Origin: Maricaulis virginensis
GTDB taxonomy: Bacteria; Pseudomonadota; Alphaproteobacteria; Caulobacterales; Maricaulaceae
Assembly (NCBI RefSeq): GCF_027922185.1
Contig: NZ_BSFE01000004.1
Location: forward strand, 248,001-312,000
Reading direction: 5' to 3'
Length of the DNA stretch: 64,000 nt
Under the pieces are notes generated by a model. That model was not told where the DNA came from. It saw only the letters and a program-made list of their open reading frames with translations, and did no database searches. Below, in pieces: positions 33,609-44,280 of this stretch. Every line of letters starts with the position of its first letter. The first letter of the stretch is position 1. Both the position numbers and the translations under genes were made by a program.

Positions 33609-34763
33609 CTATTCGGCAACGGTAACCCGGTCGATCGCATCGGCGGCATAGCAGCCGAGCAGCTTGATCTCGCGGGTATGCTCTTCAATGACGCTCATGG
33701 CCTGGCGGACCCGCTCGTCCTCGACATGGCCCTCCACATCCATGATGAACATCTCCTCCCAGGGATTGCCGGCAATCGGACGGCTTTCCAGCTTGACGAT
33801 GTTCACGCCCTGGTCGCGGAAACCGGTCAGCGCGTCGACCAGACAGCCCGGCGTGTCGCGCGTGGTGAACATCATCGACGTCTTGCACTCCACTTCGCGG
33901 GTCGGCAGCTTGGCCTTGCGGGCAATCACGATGAAACGGGTGATATTCTGCTCGTGATCACCGATGCCACGGGCCAGGATATCCATGCCGAACAGGCGTG
34001 CCGCGTCCTCGCCGGCCACGGCTGCCGCCGTGTCGTCATCCTCCAGCAGGCGCTCCAGCGCCCGCGTGGTCGAGGCCGCCATGTGCGTCTCCAGCTCCGG
34101 GTGGGAGGCGATATAGCGGCGGCACTGGGCCAGTGCCTGCGGATGGCCGAAGACCCGGCTGATCCGCCCCTGCCCGCTGGCCTTGCCGACCAGGCAGTGA
34201 TCGACGCGCAGCAGGAATTCGCCGATGATCTGGGTGCGTGAATTGATCAGGATATCATAGACTTCGTTGATCGAGCCCGTCGTGGTGTTCTCGATCGGCA
34301 CCACGCCGTAATCGACCTCGGCATTCTCGACCGAGCGGAAGATCGAGACGAAGTCGCGCTTGGGTGACGGCACGACGGTGGCGTTGCGGCGCTCGAAGAC
34401 CTTCTGGGCCGCGATATGGCTGTAACTGCCCGGCCCGCCGAGATAGGCGACGGTGGCTTCGTTGAGATCCTCGTTGCGCATGGAATCGAAGCGCTGGCGC
34501 TGGCGGCGGATCGACACCTCGAACAGGGCCTGGAACAGGCTCTCGACCAGTTCGGGCGGCAAGCCGAGCGCCTTTGCGCGTGCGAGCGCGTCGCGCAGGA
34601 CGGCCTGCTCGCGTTCGCGGTCGCGCACCGGCTGACCGCTGGCGGCCTTGGCAGCCTGTATCTCGTCGACCAGTTCCTGGCGTCGCGCAATGGTATCGAT
34701 CAACTGCCCGTCGATCTGGGAAATCTCCGCCCGGATCTCGTCCCGGCTCTTTGTCGTCGTCAC
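33609..34763 (-). CDS. pheA: Bifunctional chorismate mutase/prephenate dehydratase (P-protein)
   Basis: This 384-residue enzyme converts chorismate to prephenate and then phenylpyruvate, the committed steps to phenylalanine. Residues 1-88 form an AroQ-type chorismate mutase domain (EIRAEISQIDGQLIDTIARR). The prephenate dehydratase domain follows (TVAYLGGPGSYSHIAAQKVF, IENTTTGSINEVYD). The C-terminal ACT domain has the phenylalanine-binding ESRP motif (VKLESRPIAGNPWEEM). The GTG start has AGGAAGG about 8 bases upstream. The longer frame to 34865 is rejected because it would read through the attenuator. Regulation is double: feedback via ACT, and attenuation via the leader. Confidence 0.95.
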   Translation of the reverse strand: MTTTKSRDEIRAEISQIDGQLIDTIARRQELVDEIQAAKAASGQPVRDREREQAVLRDALARAKALGLPPELVESLFQALFEVSIRRQRQRFDSMRNEDLNEATVAYLGGPGSYSHIAAQKVFERRNATVVPSPKRDFVSIFRSVENAEVDYGVVPIENTTTGSINEVYDILINSRTQIIGEFLLRVDHCLVGKASGQGRISRVFGHPQALAQCRRYIASHPELETHMAASTTRALERLLEDDDTAAAVAGEDAARLFGMDILARGIGDHEQNITRFIVIARKAKLPTREVECKTSMMFTTRDTPGCLVDALTGFRDQGVNIVKLESRPIAGNPWEEMFIMDVEGHVEDERVRQAMSVIEEHTREIKLLGCYAADAIDRVTVAE

Positions 34764-34794
34764 GGTCTCACCTTCCTTTTCACGCAAAAGAAAA

Positions 34795-34817
34795 GGGCCT
34801 CCCCGAGGGGGAGGCCC
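34795..34817 (-). terminator. Attenuator terminator of pheA
   Basis: A 10-bp perfect stem (GGGCCTCCCC with GGGGAGGCCC, three-base loop) followed on the minus strand by TTTTCTTTT lies between the leader peptide and pheA. A competing pairing is possible: GAGGGGG in the leader (34863-34857, codons 18-20) matches CCCCCTC in the 5' arm and loop (34811-34805) over seven bases. Ribosome stalling at the Phe codons would leave that region free and favour read-through. Confidence 0.85.
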
Positions 34818-34842
34818 TGCAAATCCGGTGCTTTCACACACG

Positions 34843-34914
34843 TCAGCCGGCCACCGCCCCCTCACGGGTTGCGTTGGTAAAGTAGCCGAAGAAATAGAAC
34901 GTCGCGAAAGTCAT
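34843..34914 (-). CDS. pheL: Phenylalanine leader peptide of the pheA attenuator
   Basis: This 23-residue frame begins MTFATFYFFGYFT and ends shortly after with AVAG. Five Phe and two Tyr fall within residues 3-12, as expected of a sensor for charged tRNA-Phe. A terminator hairpin follows the stop by 25 bases, then the pheA ribosome site and start. No ribosome binding site precedes its ATG. A TTGACC (34949-34944) and a weak -10 (34926-34921), spaced by 17, would start transcription at or very near the ATG, so the leader may be translated from a leaderless mRNA. The symbol is by analogy. Confidence 0.85.
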   Translation of the reverse strand: MTFATFYFFGYFTNATREGAVAG

Positions 34915-35003
34915 GAAACGAGAGTGGCGGGGGTTTTGCGCAAGGTCAATGCTCAATTTCCGCATCTGCGTCGTGCGCGTGCAAAAATCTGGCGGCGACC
35001 ACG

Positions 35004-35030
35004 AAAAAGGGCGGCCAAAGCCGCCCTTTT
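35004..35030 (-). terminator. Terminator after lon
   Basis: A 7-bp perfect stem (GGGCGGC with GCCGCCC, loop CAAA) is flanked by A5 and T4, giving a T-run on both strands. It lies 43 bases past the lon stop in the direction of transcription. Confidence 0.82.
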
Positions 35031-35072
35031 CCTGTCACGTAGCGACACCATGAGTGCCCGATAGGGGCAGCA

Positions 35073-37478
<2,406 letters not shown>

Positions 37479-37630
37479 GCTTACTCCATGCGCGCCCGGC
37501 ACAGGGGCGCGTGCAGATCTCGTTGGATCTTTCTATCGATACGGGACGGCCGGCAAGCGCTTTCGGTCTTGCCCGACGCGTCCCACCTGGATCATGAAGT
37601 GGCGATCGAGATCGCCGAATTCAAGCGCCC

Positions 37631-38902
37631 TCAAGCACCCGTCCGCTTGTCGTCCTTGCGCTCGGCATAGATGAAGAGCGGTTTGGCATTGCCCTCGACG
37701 ACTTCCGCGTTGACGACAATCTCTTCCACGCCTTCCAGACCCGGCAGGTCGAACATCGTTTCCAGCAGGATACCTTCCATGATGGAGCGCAGGCCGCGAG
37801 CCCCGGTCTTGCGCGCGATCGCCTTGTGCGCCACCGCCTTGAGTGCATCCTCGGTGAAGGTCAGGCCGACGCCTTCCATCTCGAACAGGCGCTGATACTG
37901 CTTCACGAGCGCATTCTTCGGCTCGGTCAGAATCTGCACCAGGGCGTCCTCGTCCAGGTCTTCCAGGGTCGCGATGACCGGCAGACGGCCGACGAATTCC
38001 GGGATCAGGCCGAAACGCAGCAGATCGTCCGGCTCCACCTCGCGCAGGATATCGCCCGTGCGGCGGTCGTCGCTTTCACGCACATCGGCGCCGAAGCCGA
38101 TGGCCGAGCCCTTGCCGCGCTGGGAGATCACCTTGTCGAGACCGGCAAAGGCGCCGCCGACGACGAAGAGGATATTGGTCGTGTCCACCTGCAGGAATTC
38201 CTGCTGGGGATGCTTGCGGCCGCCCTGCGGCGGCACGGAGGCGACCGTGCCTTCCATGATCTTCAGCAGCGCCTGCTGCACGCCCTCGCCCGATACGTCG
38301 CGCGTGATGGACGGGTTGTCGGACTTGCGGGAAATCTTGTCGATCTCGTCGATATAGACGATGCCGCGCTGGGCCCGCTCGACATTGTAGTCGGCCGACT
38401 GCAGCAGTTTCAGCACGATGTTCTCGACGTCTTCGCCGACATAGCCGGCTTCGGTCAGCGTCGTCGCATCGGCCATGGTGAAGGGCACATCGAGGATGCG
38501 CGCCAGCGTCTGGGCCAGCAGCGTCTTGCCGCAACCGGTCGGACCGATCAGCAGGATGTTCGACTTGGCCAGCTCCACGTCGGAATTGGACGAGGCGTGG
38601 TTCAGGCGCTTGTAGTGATTGTGCACGGCCACCGCGAGCACGCGCTTGGCGTGCGCCTGCCCGATCACGTAATCGTTCAGGACGTTGAAGATTTCCTGCG
38701 GCGTGGGCACGCCTTCCTTGGACTTCACCAGCGAGGACTTGTTCTCCTCGCGGATGATGTCCATGCAGAGCTCGACGCATTCATCGCAGATGAACACGGT
38801 GGGCCCGGCAATCAGCTTGCGCACCTCATGCTGGCTCTTTCCGCAGAAAGAACAGTAGAGGGTGTTCTTCGACTCGCCGTCTCCGCCCGTCGTCTTACTC
38901 AT
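37631..38902 (-). CDS. clpX: ATP-dependent Clp protease ATP-binding subunit ClpX
   Basis: This 423-residue AAA+ unfoldase delivers proteins to ClpP. The N-terminal zinc-binding domain has Cys17, Cys20, Cys39 and Cys42 (YCSFCGKSQHEV, FICDECVELC). Walker A is GPTGCGKT at 120-127 and Walker B contains YIDEIDKI. The ClpP-docking loop region is also in place. A Caulobacter-like promoter is visible upstream (separate entry), so clpX can be transcribed apart from clpP, 194 bp away. Confidence 0.98.
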   Translation of the reverse strand: MSKTTGGDGESKNTLYCSFCGKSQHEVRKLIAGPTVFICDECVELCMDIIREENKSSLVKSKEGVPTPQEIFNVLNDYVIGQAHAKRVLAVAVHNHYKRLNHASSNSDVELAKSNILLIGPTGCGKTLLAQTLARILDVPFTMADATTLTEAGYVGEDVENIVLKLLQSADYNVERAQRGIVYIDEIDKISRKSDNPSITRDVSGEGVQQALLKIMEGTVASVPPQGGRKHPQQEFLQVDTTNILFVVGGAFAGLDKVISQRGKGSAIGFGADVRESDDRRTGDILREVEPDDLLRFGLIPEFVGRLPVIATLEDLDEDALVQILTEPKNALVKQYQRLFEMEGVGLTFTEDALKAVAHKAIARKTGARGLRSIMEGILLETMFDLPGLEGVEEIVVNAEVVEGNAKPLFIYAERKDDKRTGA

Positions 38903-39010
38903 GACCGCTCCAATTCAACCCGCAGGTCCCGGCACTTGAGTGGTATCGTTACGACACCATACCGGCATTTGTCCCGCCTCGCATCCAGTCCTGAGCAAAA
39001 TCAGGGCCGA

Positions 39011-39034
39011 ACTTTAGCGAAAGGTTTCCGTCAC
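39011..39034 (-). promoter_or_regulatory. Putative housekeeping promoter of clpX
   Basis: On the minus strand GTGACGG (39034-39028) is followed after 9 bases by GCTAAAGT (39018-39011). These resemble the Caulobacter consensus TTGACGS and GCTANAWC. Transcription would start near 39005, about 100 bases before the clpX ATG. Motif reading by eye only. Confidence 0.45.
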
Positions 39035-39096
39035 TGTGCATTCGATCACATGGGCGCGGCATGGATCAAGCTCCAACCGCGCCCGGCCATCATGCC

Positions 39097-39732
39097 CTAG
39101 CCGGACTTGCCTTCGCCTTCATCCTCGCTGCGACGCGTAAAGACCTCGTCAATGAGGCCGAATTCCCTGGCCTCGTCTGCAGACATGAAGTTGTCGCGGT
39201 CGAGGGCCTGTTCAATCTCGTCATAGGTGCGGCCGGTGTGGTGCACATAGATCTCGTTCAGCCGGCGCTTGATCTTCTGGATGTCCGCCGCATGCCGCTC
39301 GATGTCCGAGGCCTGGCCGCGGAATCCGCCGGAGGGCTGGTGCACCATGATCCGCGCATTCGGCGTGGCGTAGCGCTTCTTGTCCTCACCTGCCGTCAGC
39401 AGCAGCGAGCCCATCGAGGCAGCCATGCCGATACACATGGTCGAGACCGGGCAGCGGATGTGCTGCATCGTGTCGTAAATCGCCAGGCCGGCCGAGACCA
39501 CGCCGCCGGGCGAATTGATGTACATCGAGATTTCCTTCTTCGGATTTTCCGATTCAAGGAAAAGCAGCTGGGCGACGATCAGGCTCGCCATATGGTCCTC
39601 GATCGGACCGGTGACGAAGATGATGCGCTCCTTGAGAAGCCGCGAATAGATGTCGAAGGAGCGTTCGCCCCGGCTGGTCTGCTCGACGACGATCGGAACC
39701 AGATTCATCGTCCTGTCCTGGGGATCATGCAT
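39097..39732 (-). CDS. clpP: ATP-dependent Clp protease proteolytic subunit
   Basis: This 211-residue serine peptidase forms the double heptameric chamber used by ClpX. The catalytic triad is Ser106 (IGMAASMGS), His131 (MVHQPSGG) and Asp180 (ALDRDNFMSA). The N-terminus MHDPQDRTMNLVPIVVEQTS matches alphaproteobacterial ClpP in which a short propeptide precedes MNLVP. The C-terminus is acidic (RRSEDEGEGKSG). It lies between tig and clpX. Confidence 0.98.
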   Translation of the reverse strand: MHDPQDRTMNLVPIVVEQTSRGERSFDIYSRLLKERIIFVTGPIEDHMASLIVAQLLFLESENPKKEISMYINSPGGVVSAGLAIYDTMQHIRCPVSTMCIGMAASMGSLLLTAGEDKKRYATPNARIMVHQPSGGFRGQASDIERHAADIQKIKRRLNEIYVHHTGRTYDEIEQALDRDNFMSADEAREFGLIDEVFTRRSEDEGEGKSG

Positions 39733-39886
39733 GTCGCGCTCCTTGGGGTTCCGGCAGCCGGTCGGCGCCGATTCTCGTCAGACGGGATTGGTCAAATATT
39801 GCGGCGCTCGCTCCAGCGTGCAAGGCGGACGCTGCACACGCCTGTGCGAATTCCCGCAACGGCACACAAAATTGCACCCGGAAACG

Positions 39887-39917
39887 AAAAGCGCCGGCGT
39901 CCTGCGACGCCGGCGCT
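39887..39917 (-). terminator. Terminator after tig
   Basis: A 12-bp perfect stem (AGCGCCGGCGTC with GACGCCGGCGCT, four-base loop) is followed on the minus strand by TTTTCGTTT. It lies 25 bases past the trigger-factor stop, so tig may be transcribed separately from clpP. Confidence 0.85.
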
Positions 39918-39942
39918 GATCGATTGCGAAAGAGCCTGCCGA

Positions 39943-41466
39943 TCAGGCGTCCTTCTTGGCCGCAGCCTTTTTCTTCGGAGCGGCTTTCTTGGCCTCGGCC
40001 TTGTCGCCGTCCTTCGCCGCCGCCTTCTTGGCCGGAGCCTTCTTCTTCGCGGCCGGCTTGTCGTCGTCCTTCTTGGCAGCGGCCTTCTTCTTCGGCGCAG
40101 CCTTCTTCCCGGCCGGAGCCGGCGCTTCGTCTTCCTCGGCGTAGAGCGCGTCCTTGGACACGGTCACCTCGGTCACCTCGGCGAGTTCGAGGATGTAGTC
40201 GACGACCTTTTCCTCGTAGATCGGCGCGCGCAGCTGGGCGATGGCCTGCGGGTTCTTCTGGTAGAACTCGACAACCTGGCGCTCCTGACCCGGATAGCGC
40301 ACGGCTTCCTGGTTGATGGCGCGGGAGAGTTCTTCCTGGGTCACGTCGACATTGTTGCGGCGGCCGATCTCGGCGAGCACCAGGCCCAGGCGCACACGGC
40401 GCTCGGCAATGCCGCGATATTCGGCCTTCAGCTCGTCTTCCGACTTGCCCTTGTCTTCTTCCTCGAGATGGTCGTGCTCGATGGCGTGCTGGACTTCGCG
40501 CCAGATATTGTCGAACTCGGCATCCACCATCTGCGGCGGCAGGTCGAAGCTGTGCGCGGCATCGAGCTGGTCGAGCAGGGCCCGCTTCACCTTCATGCGC
40601 GATTGCTGGGCGTGCTCCTGGGCGAAGCGCTTCTTCAGCGCGTCCTTCAGGCCGTCCAGACCGTCGAGACCCAGGCGCCTGGCCAGTTCGTCATCGACCT
40701 TGGCTTCACCCGGCGCTTCGACCGACTTCACGGTGACGTCGAATTCGGCGTCCTTGCCGGCCAGATGGGCGGCCTGGTAGTGCGCCGGGAAGGTCACTTT
40801 CAGAACGCGCTCTTCGCCCGGCTTGGCACCGACCAGCTGTTCCTCGAAGCCCGGGATGAAGGCACCGTCGCCGATGGCCACGCGGGCGTCCTCGGCGGCA
40901 CCGCCCTCGAAGGGTTCGCCATCCAGCTTGCCGACGAAATCGATAACGACGACATCGCCCTCTTCCGCCTTGGCGTTCTTGCCGCCCTTCTTGGCGGAGA
41001 ATTCGCGGTTTTCCTCGGCCAGCTTCTGCAGCGCCTCGTCGATCTCGGCCTCATCGACCTCGGCGACCGGGCGCGCGACCTTCAGCTTGGACGGATCGGC
41101 CGGTTCGAATTCCGGCATCACTTCCAGCGAGATCTCGAAGGAGAAATCGGCCTTGCCGGCGAGCACGTCCTGCGCCTCGCTGGTGACCTTGATGTCCGGC
41201 TGGGTGGCCGGGCGGATATTCTTCTCGTCGAGCGTCTTCTGCGTGGTCTGCGGGACCAGCTCGTTCAGCAGATCGCCCATGATCGACTCGCCGAACATCT
41301 TGCGGATGTGGCTCGTGGGAACCTTGCCCGGGCGGAAGCCCTTCAGGCGGACTTCCGGACGGATCTCTTCGATCTTCGCTGCGAGGCGAGCTTGCAGATC
41401 GTCGGCCGGGAAGACGATCTCGAAAGTGCGGCTCAAGCCTTCGGAAGATTTCTCGGTGACGTTCAT
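39943..41466 (-). CDS. tig: Trigger factor with Lys/Ala-rich C-terminal tail
   Basis: This 507-residue ribosome-associated chaperone has prolyl isomerase activity. The N-terminal ribosome-binding domain has the signature loop KGFRPGKVPTSHIRKMFGES. The FKBP-type domain (EGDVVVIDFVGKLDGEPFEGG) and the helical chaperone domain follow. The last 55 residues are low complexity, with 22 lysines and the unit KKAAPKKKAAAKKD occurring twice. Such histone H1-like tails are absent from most trigger factors, which end near residue 450. The ATG at 41466 is the family start; AAGG lies 8 bases upstream. It opens the tig-clpP-clpX-lon cluster. Confidence 0.97.
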   Translation of the reverse strand: MNVTEKSSEGLSRTFEIVFPADDLQARLAAKIEEIRPEVRLKGFRPGKVPTSHIRKMFGESIMGDLLNELVPQTTQKTLDEKNIRPATQPDIKVTSEAQDVLAGKADFSFEISLEVMPEFEPADPSKLKVARPVAEVDEAEIDEALQKLAEENREFSAKKGGKNAKAEEGDVVVIDFVGKLDGEPFEGGAAEDARVAIGDGAFIPGFEEQLVGAKPGEERVLKVTFPAHYQAAHLAGKDAEFDVTVKSVEAPGEAKVDDELARRLGLDGLDGLKDALKKRFAQEHAQQSRMKVKRALLDQLDAAHSFDLPPQMVDAEFDNIWREVQHAIEHDHLEEEDKGKSEDELKAEYRGIAERRVRLGLVLAEIGRRNNVDVTQEELSRAINQEAVRYPGQERQVVEFYQKNPQAIAQLRAPIYEEKVVDYILELAEVTEVTVSKDALYAEEDEAPAPAGKKAAPKKKAAAKKDDDKPAAKKKAPAKKAAAKDGDKAEAKKAAPKKKAAAKKDA

Positions 41467-41806
41467 GGGTTGGCCTTGGTGTTCTGGGTAAGGGTGCGCA
41501 GACATGCGCGTGCAAAATCGAGCGCGCGTTATGTCACGGGGATTCGCGCTGTGCAACGCCGGGCAGCGGTTGACGGGTGCAGATGAGGCGAATGCAGCCT
41601 GTTCGCATGCGGGGGCTGGGGGATCGGGGGGGTGGCAAACGAGCCCTCCTTTGCCAAAGGCTTCGGAGGGCACCTCTTCGCCCGGATGCGCGCTGCGGGT
41701 GGCTTGCCACCCGAAGCCCGCAGGGCGAAGGCCCCTGCCGGGGCATTCTCCGCCTAAAATCGATTCACTGGATCGATTTTTCTGCCTCCGGCAGACCGGT
41801 TCCGAA
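41467..41806. other. Non-coding gap upstream of tig
   Basis: This 340-base stretch lies between tig and tRNA-Leu, both on the minus strand. It should hold the tig promoter, though I see no strong motif. It contains copy B of the 55-bp palindromic repeat and an inverted repeat AAATCGATTC/GGATCGATTT (around 41758-41780). No convincing gene is present. Confidence 0.6.
41676..41730. repeat. Dispersed 55-bp palindromic repeat, copy B
   Basis: This block begins CTTCGCCCGGATGCGCGCTG and ends CCCGCAGGGCGAAG, with perfect outer arms CTTCGCCC/GGGCGAAG and inner arms CTGCGGGTGGC and CCACCCG-type sequences. It matches copy A at 32587-32641 over most positions. It is 76 bases 3' of tRNA-Leu. Confidence 0.75.
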
Positions 41807-41891
41807 TGGTGCGGATGAGAGGACTCGAACCTCCACGCCTTGCGGCACTGGAACCTAAATCCAGCGCGTCTACCAGTTCCGCCACATCCGC
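41807..41891 (-). tRNA. tRNA-Leu (anticodon TAG)
   Basis: The reverse strand reads GCGGATGTGGCGGAACTGGT with acceptor stem GCGGATG/CATCCGC, anticodon loop TTTAGGT (anticodon TAG), a long variable arm (TGCCGCAAGGCGT) typical of class II tRNAs, and T-arm GAGGTTCGAGTCCTC. The length is 85 bases with encoded CCA. Confidence 0.97.
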
Positions 41892-41978
41892 ACGTCTGGT
41901 GGCGATCTCTTGGCACGGGGCGGCGCGGCTAGGCAAGCGGCCATTGCCGGGCGGGCTGCGGCGGTTCTATATCGCGGC

Positions 41979-42590
41979 ATGTCAGGGATTTCCGAAGACC
42001 GCACCCCGTTCGACTGGGAGACGCGTTTCCGCGACGGCGATACGCCGTGGGAGCGCCGCCAGCTGCATCCGGCGGCTTCGCACTGGCTCGCCGAGGGTGT
42101 GCTGGCGCCGGGTCTCAGCGTGATCGTGCCCGGCTGCGGCCGGGCGCCCGAAGTCGTGGCCTTTGCCCAGGCCGGTCTGCACGTCACCGCCGGCGATGTC
42201 GCCCCGACCGCCCTCGCCTGGCAGCGCGACCGGCTGGACGCGGCCGGGCTGGAGGCCAGCCTGGTCGAGGCCGACCTGACGCAATGGCGGCCGGACGCGC
42301 CCGTCGATCGGGTCTATGAGCAGACCTTCCTGTGCGCCATCCCGCCCCGCCTGCGCGAAGACTATGAGCGTGCGGTCCACGCCTGGCTGAAGCCCGGCGG
42401 CCGCCTGCTCGCTCTCTTCATGCAGAAGGCCGAGCGCGGCGGGCCGCCCTATGGCTGTTCGCTCGAGGCGATGCATGCGCTGTTTCCCGCCGAACGCTGG
42501 GCATGGCCGGACGACAACGCCTTCACCGCCTGGCCCCATCCCTCGCTGAGCGGCAAGCCGGAACTGGCCGGGGTTCTGGTACGGCGGTAA
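41979..42590 (+). CDS. Thiopurine S-methyltransferase-like SAM-dependent methyltransferase
   Basis: This 203-residue class I methyltransferase begins with the TPMT-family region WETRFRDGDTPWERRQLHPA. The SAM-binding glycine region is VIVPGCGRAPEVVAFAQAG, then TAGDVAPTALAWQRDRL. The late motif YEQTFLCAIPPRLREDYERAV is typical of TPMT-like enzymes. The natural substrate could be a thiol, a halide or tellurite-type compound and cannot be told from sequence. The ATG at 41979 starts at MSGISEDRTPF; the longer frame begins near the tRNA and is rejected. Confidence 0.87.
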   Translation: MSGISEDRTPFDWETRFRDGDTPWERRQLHPAASHWLAEGVLAPGLSVIVPGCGRAPEVVAFAQAGLHVTAGDVAPTALAWQRDRLDAAGLEASLVEADLTQWRPDAPVDRVYEQTFLCAIPPRLREDYERAVHAWLKPGGRLLALFMQKAERGGPPYGCSLEAMHALFPAERWAWPDDNAFTAWPHPSLSGKPELAGVLVRR

Positions 42591-42758
42591 CAGGCTTCCC
42601 CTGCGTGAGCGGGGGAAGTGGCCGAGCCTGGCCTACGGGCCAGGTGAGGTCGAAGGGGGTGAGTCATCCGTGCGCGCTACGCGCTCTGCGGCGCTGCGCG
42701 CCGCCCCCTCAGTCCGCTGACGCGGACAGCTCCCCCGCAAGCGGGGCGAGCCCTGATA
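42591..42758. repeat. REP-like intergenic element with several stem-loops
   Basis: Between two convergent genes lie successive inverted repeats: CTTCCCC/GGGGAAG (42595-42601 and 42612-42618), CCTGGCC/GGCCAGG (42627-42633 and 42638-42644), and CCCCGC/GCGGGG near 42733-42746. The style is that of dispersed alphaproteobacterial palindromic elements. It may serve as a bidirectional transcription end. Confidence 0.6.
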
Positions 42759-44180
42759 TCAAGCCGGCTCTTGCGCCGCGGCGTCCGCCGGCTTGCGCTT
42801 GCGGGCCTTGCCGTGCTTGGCGGTCATCGGGGCGCGGGTGAGCACGAAGAGGGCTGTTGCCAGGCCGGACAGGACATTGGCCGCGGCGATGCCGCCGATC
42901 ACGCCGACCGGTGCGTTGACGAGGAAGCTGCCCGCGAGCACGAAGGGCACCATCAGGCCCAGCGCGCGGCCGGCGGTGATCATCATGCCATAGCTGGGCC
43001 GGCCCAGACCGTTGAACCCGGCACTGCCGGCAATCGTGATGCCGTAGCCGGCAATGGTCAGCGAGGCGAGGCGCCAATAGGTCACCGCGGCGGCCTGACC
43101 GGCTTCGGACGGCAGGAAGATCGCGGCCAGCACATCGGCGAAGATCCAGAGCACCGCCGCCACGCCCAGCCCCCAGGCGAGGGCAAAGAGGAAGGAGGTG
43201 CGGAAGGCTTCGCGCACGCGGTCGATCCGCTCGGCGCCGCCATTCTGTCCGGTCACCGCGCCGATACAGGCCGACAGTGCGAACAGCGGCACGATGGCGA
43301 AGGCTTCCAGGCGTCCGGCCACGCCCAGACCGCCGACCGCGGCATCGCCGAAGCGCGCCATGGCCAGGCCCGACATGGCGACGGTCATCGCGACGGGATT
43401 GAAGATGTTGGAGATGCAGGCCGGGATGCCGACGCGGGCGATGTCGGACCAGTGATGCCAGACCTCGCCCAGATCCTCCCAACGGAAATCGAGCAGTTTC
43501 TCGCGGAACACCAGATACCAGAGCACCATCAGGAAGGTGCAGGCATTCGCCGCGACGGTTGCCAGGGCCGCGCCGGACACGCCCCAGCCCAGGCCGGGGA
43601 AGAGGCCGAAGACATCGTCCAGGATGAAGATCGGGTCGAGCACGAGATTGATCGCCGCAGCAGCCATCATCATGATCGAGGGGATCACCGCATTGCCCAG
43701 CGCGCGCAGGATATTGCCGGCCACCATCGGGCCGACGATCAGCACGATGCCGCCGAACCAGACCCGCATATAGTCGACCACGTGCGGCAGCATGGTGTCG
43801 CTGGCGCCCAGCGCGCGGAAGATGTCCTCGACGGTCAGGACGCCGATGAAGGACACGATGCCGACCAGCAGCAGGGCCAGGGTCATGGCGTCGGTGGAAA
43901 TGCGCGGGATGGAGGCGCCATCCTTGCGCCCCGCCGCCCGCGAGACGGCGGAGACGGCACCGGCGCCCAGGCCGATCGACACGCTCATCACCAGCATGGT
44001 GACGGGGAAGCTCATCTGGACGGCGGCCTGCTGGGCCGTGCCCAGCGTGCCGACCCAGTAGGTGTCGACAATGCCGACGAGCATCATGGCGAGAATGCCG
44101 AAACTCATCGGCATCATCATCCGGACGACATGCCCGAAGACCGGACCTTGCGTCATGTCGTGTGCAGACCGTCCGGCCAT
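42759..44180 (-). CDS. MATE family efflux transporter
   Basis: This 473-residue inner-membrane exporter of the multidrug and toxic compound extrusion family has twelve transmembrane helices in two repeated halves. Conserved stretches include GIVDTYWVGTLGTAQQAAVQ, GNILRALGNAVIPSIMMM and NLVLDPIFILDDVFGLFPGL. The substrate is unknown. The ATG at 44180 has GGAGGGG about 7 bases upstream. The C-terminus is a Lys/Arg-rich tail (KHGKARKRKPADAAA). Confidence 0.94.
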   Translation of the reverse strand: MAGRSAHDMTQGPVFGHVVRMMMPMSFGILAMMLVGIVDTYWVGTLGTAQQAAVQMSFPVTMLVMSVSIGLGAGAVSAVSRAAGRKDGASIPRISTDAMTLALLLVGIVSFIGVLTVEDIFRALGASDTMLPHVVDYMRVWFGGIVLIVGPMVAGNILRALGNAVIPSIMMMAAAAINLVLDPIFILDDVFGLFPGLGWGVSGAALATVAANACTFLMVLWYLVFREKLLDFRWEDLGEVWHHWSDIARVGIPACISNIFNPVAMTVAMSGLAMARFGDAAVGGLGVAGRLEAFAIVPLFALSACIGAVTGQNGGAERIDRVREAFRTSFLFALAWGLGVAAVLWIFADVLAAIFLPSEAGQAAAVTYWRLASLTIAGYGITIAGSAGFNGLGRPSYGMMITAGRALGLMVPFVLAGSFLVNAPVGVIGGIAAANVLSGLATALFVLTRAPMTAKHGKARKRKPADAAAQEPA

Positions 44181-44280
44181 GGCGTACCCCTCCTGTTCGC
44201 CGCCGAGCATAGATAGGAAGCCCCGCCCCTGTCTGCAGCCCGTGACGGTCAAATTGGTGTGAAAACATCGCGATGAGCGT

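Noticed and set aside
34764..34865. Longer N-terminus for pheA
   Set aside because: The frame would read through the attenuator terminator and the leader; the GTG at 34763 has a clear ribosome site and a normal chorismate mutase start.
41534..41936. Short frames around tRNA-Leu on both strands
   Set aside because: They translate the tRNA and the palindromic repeat and have no ribosome sites.
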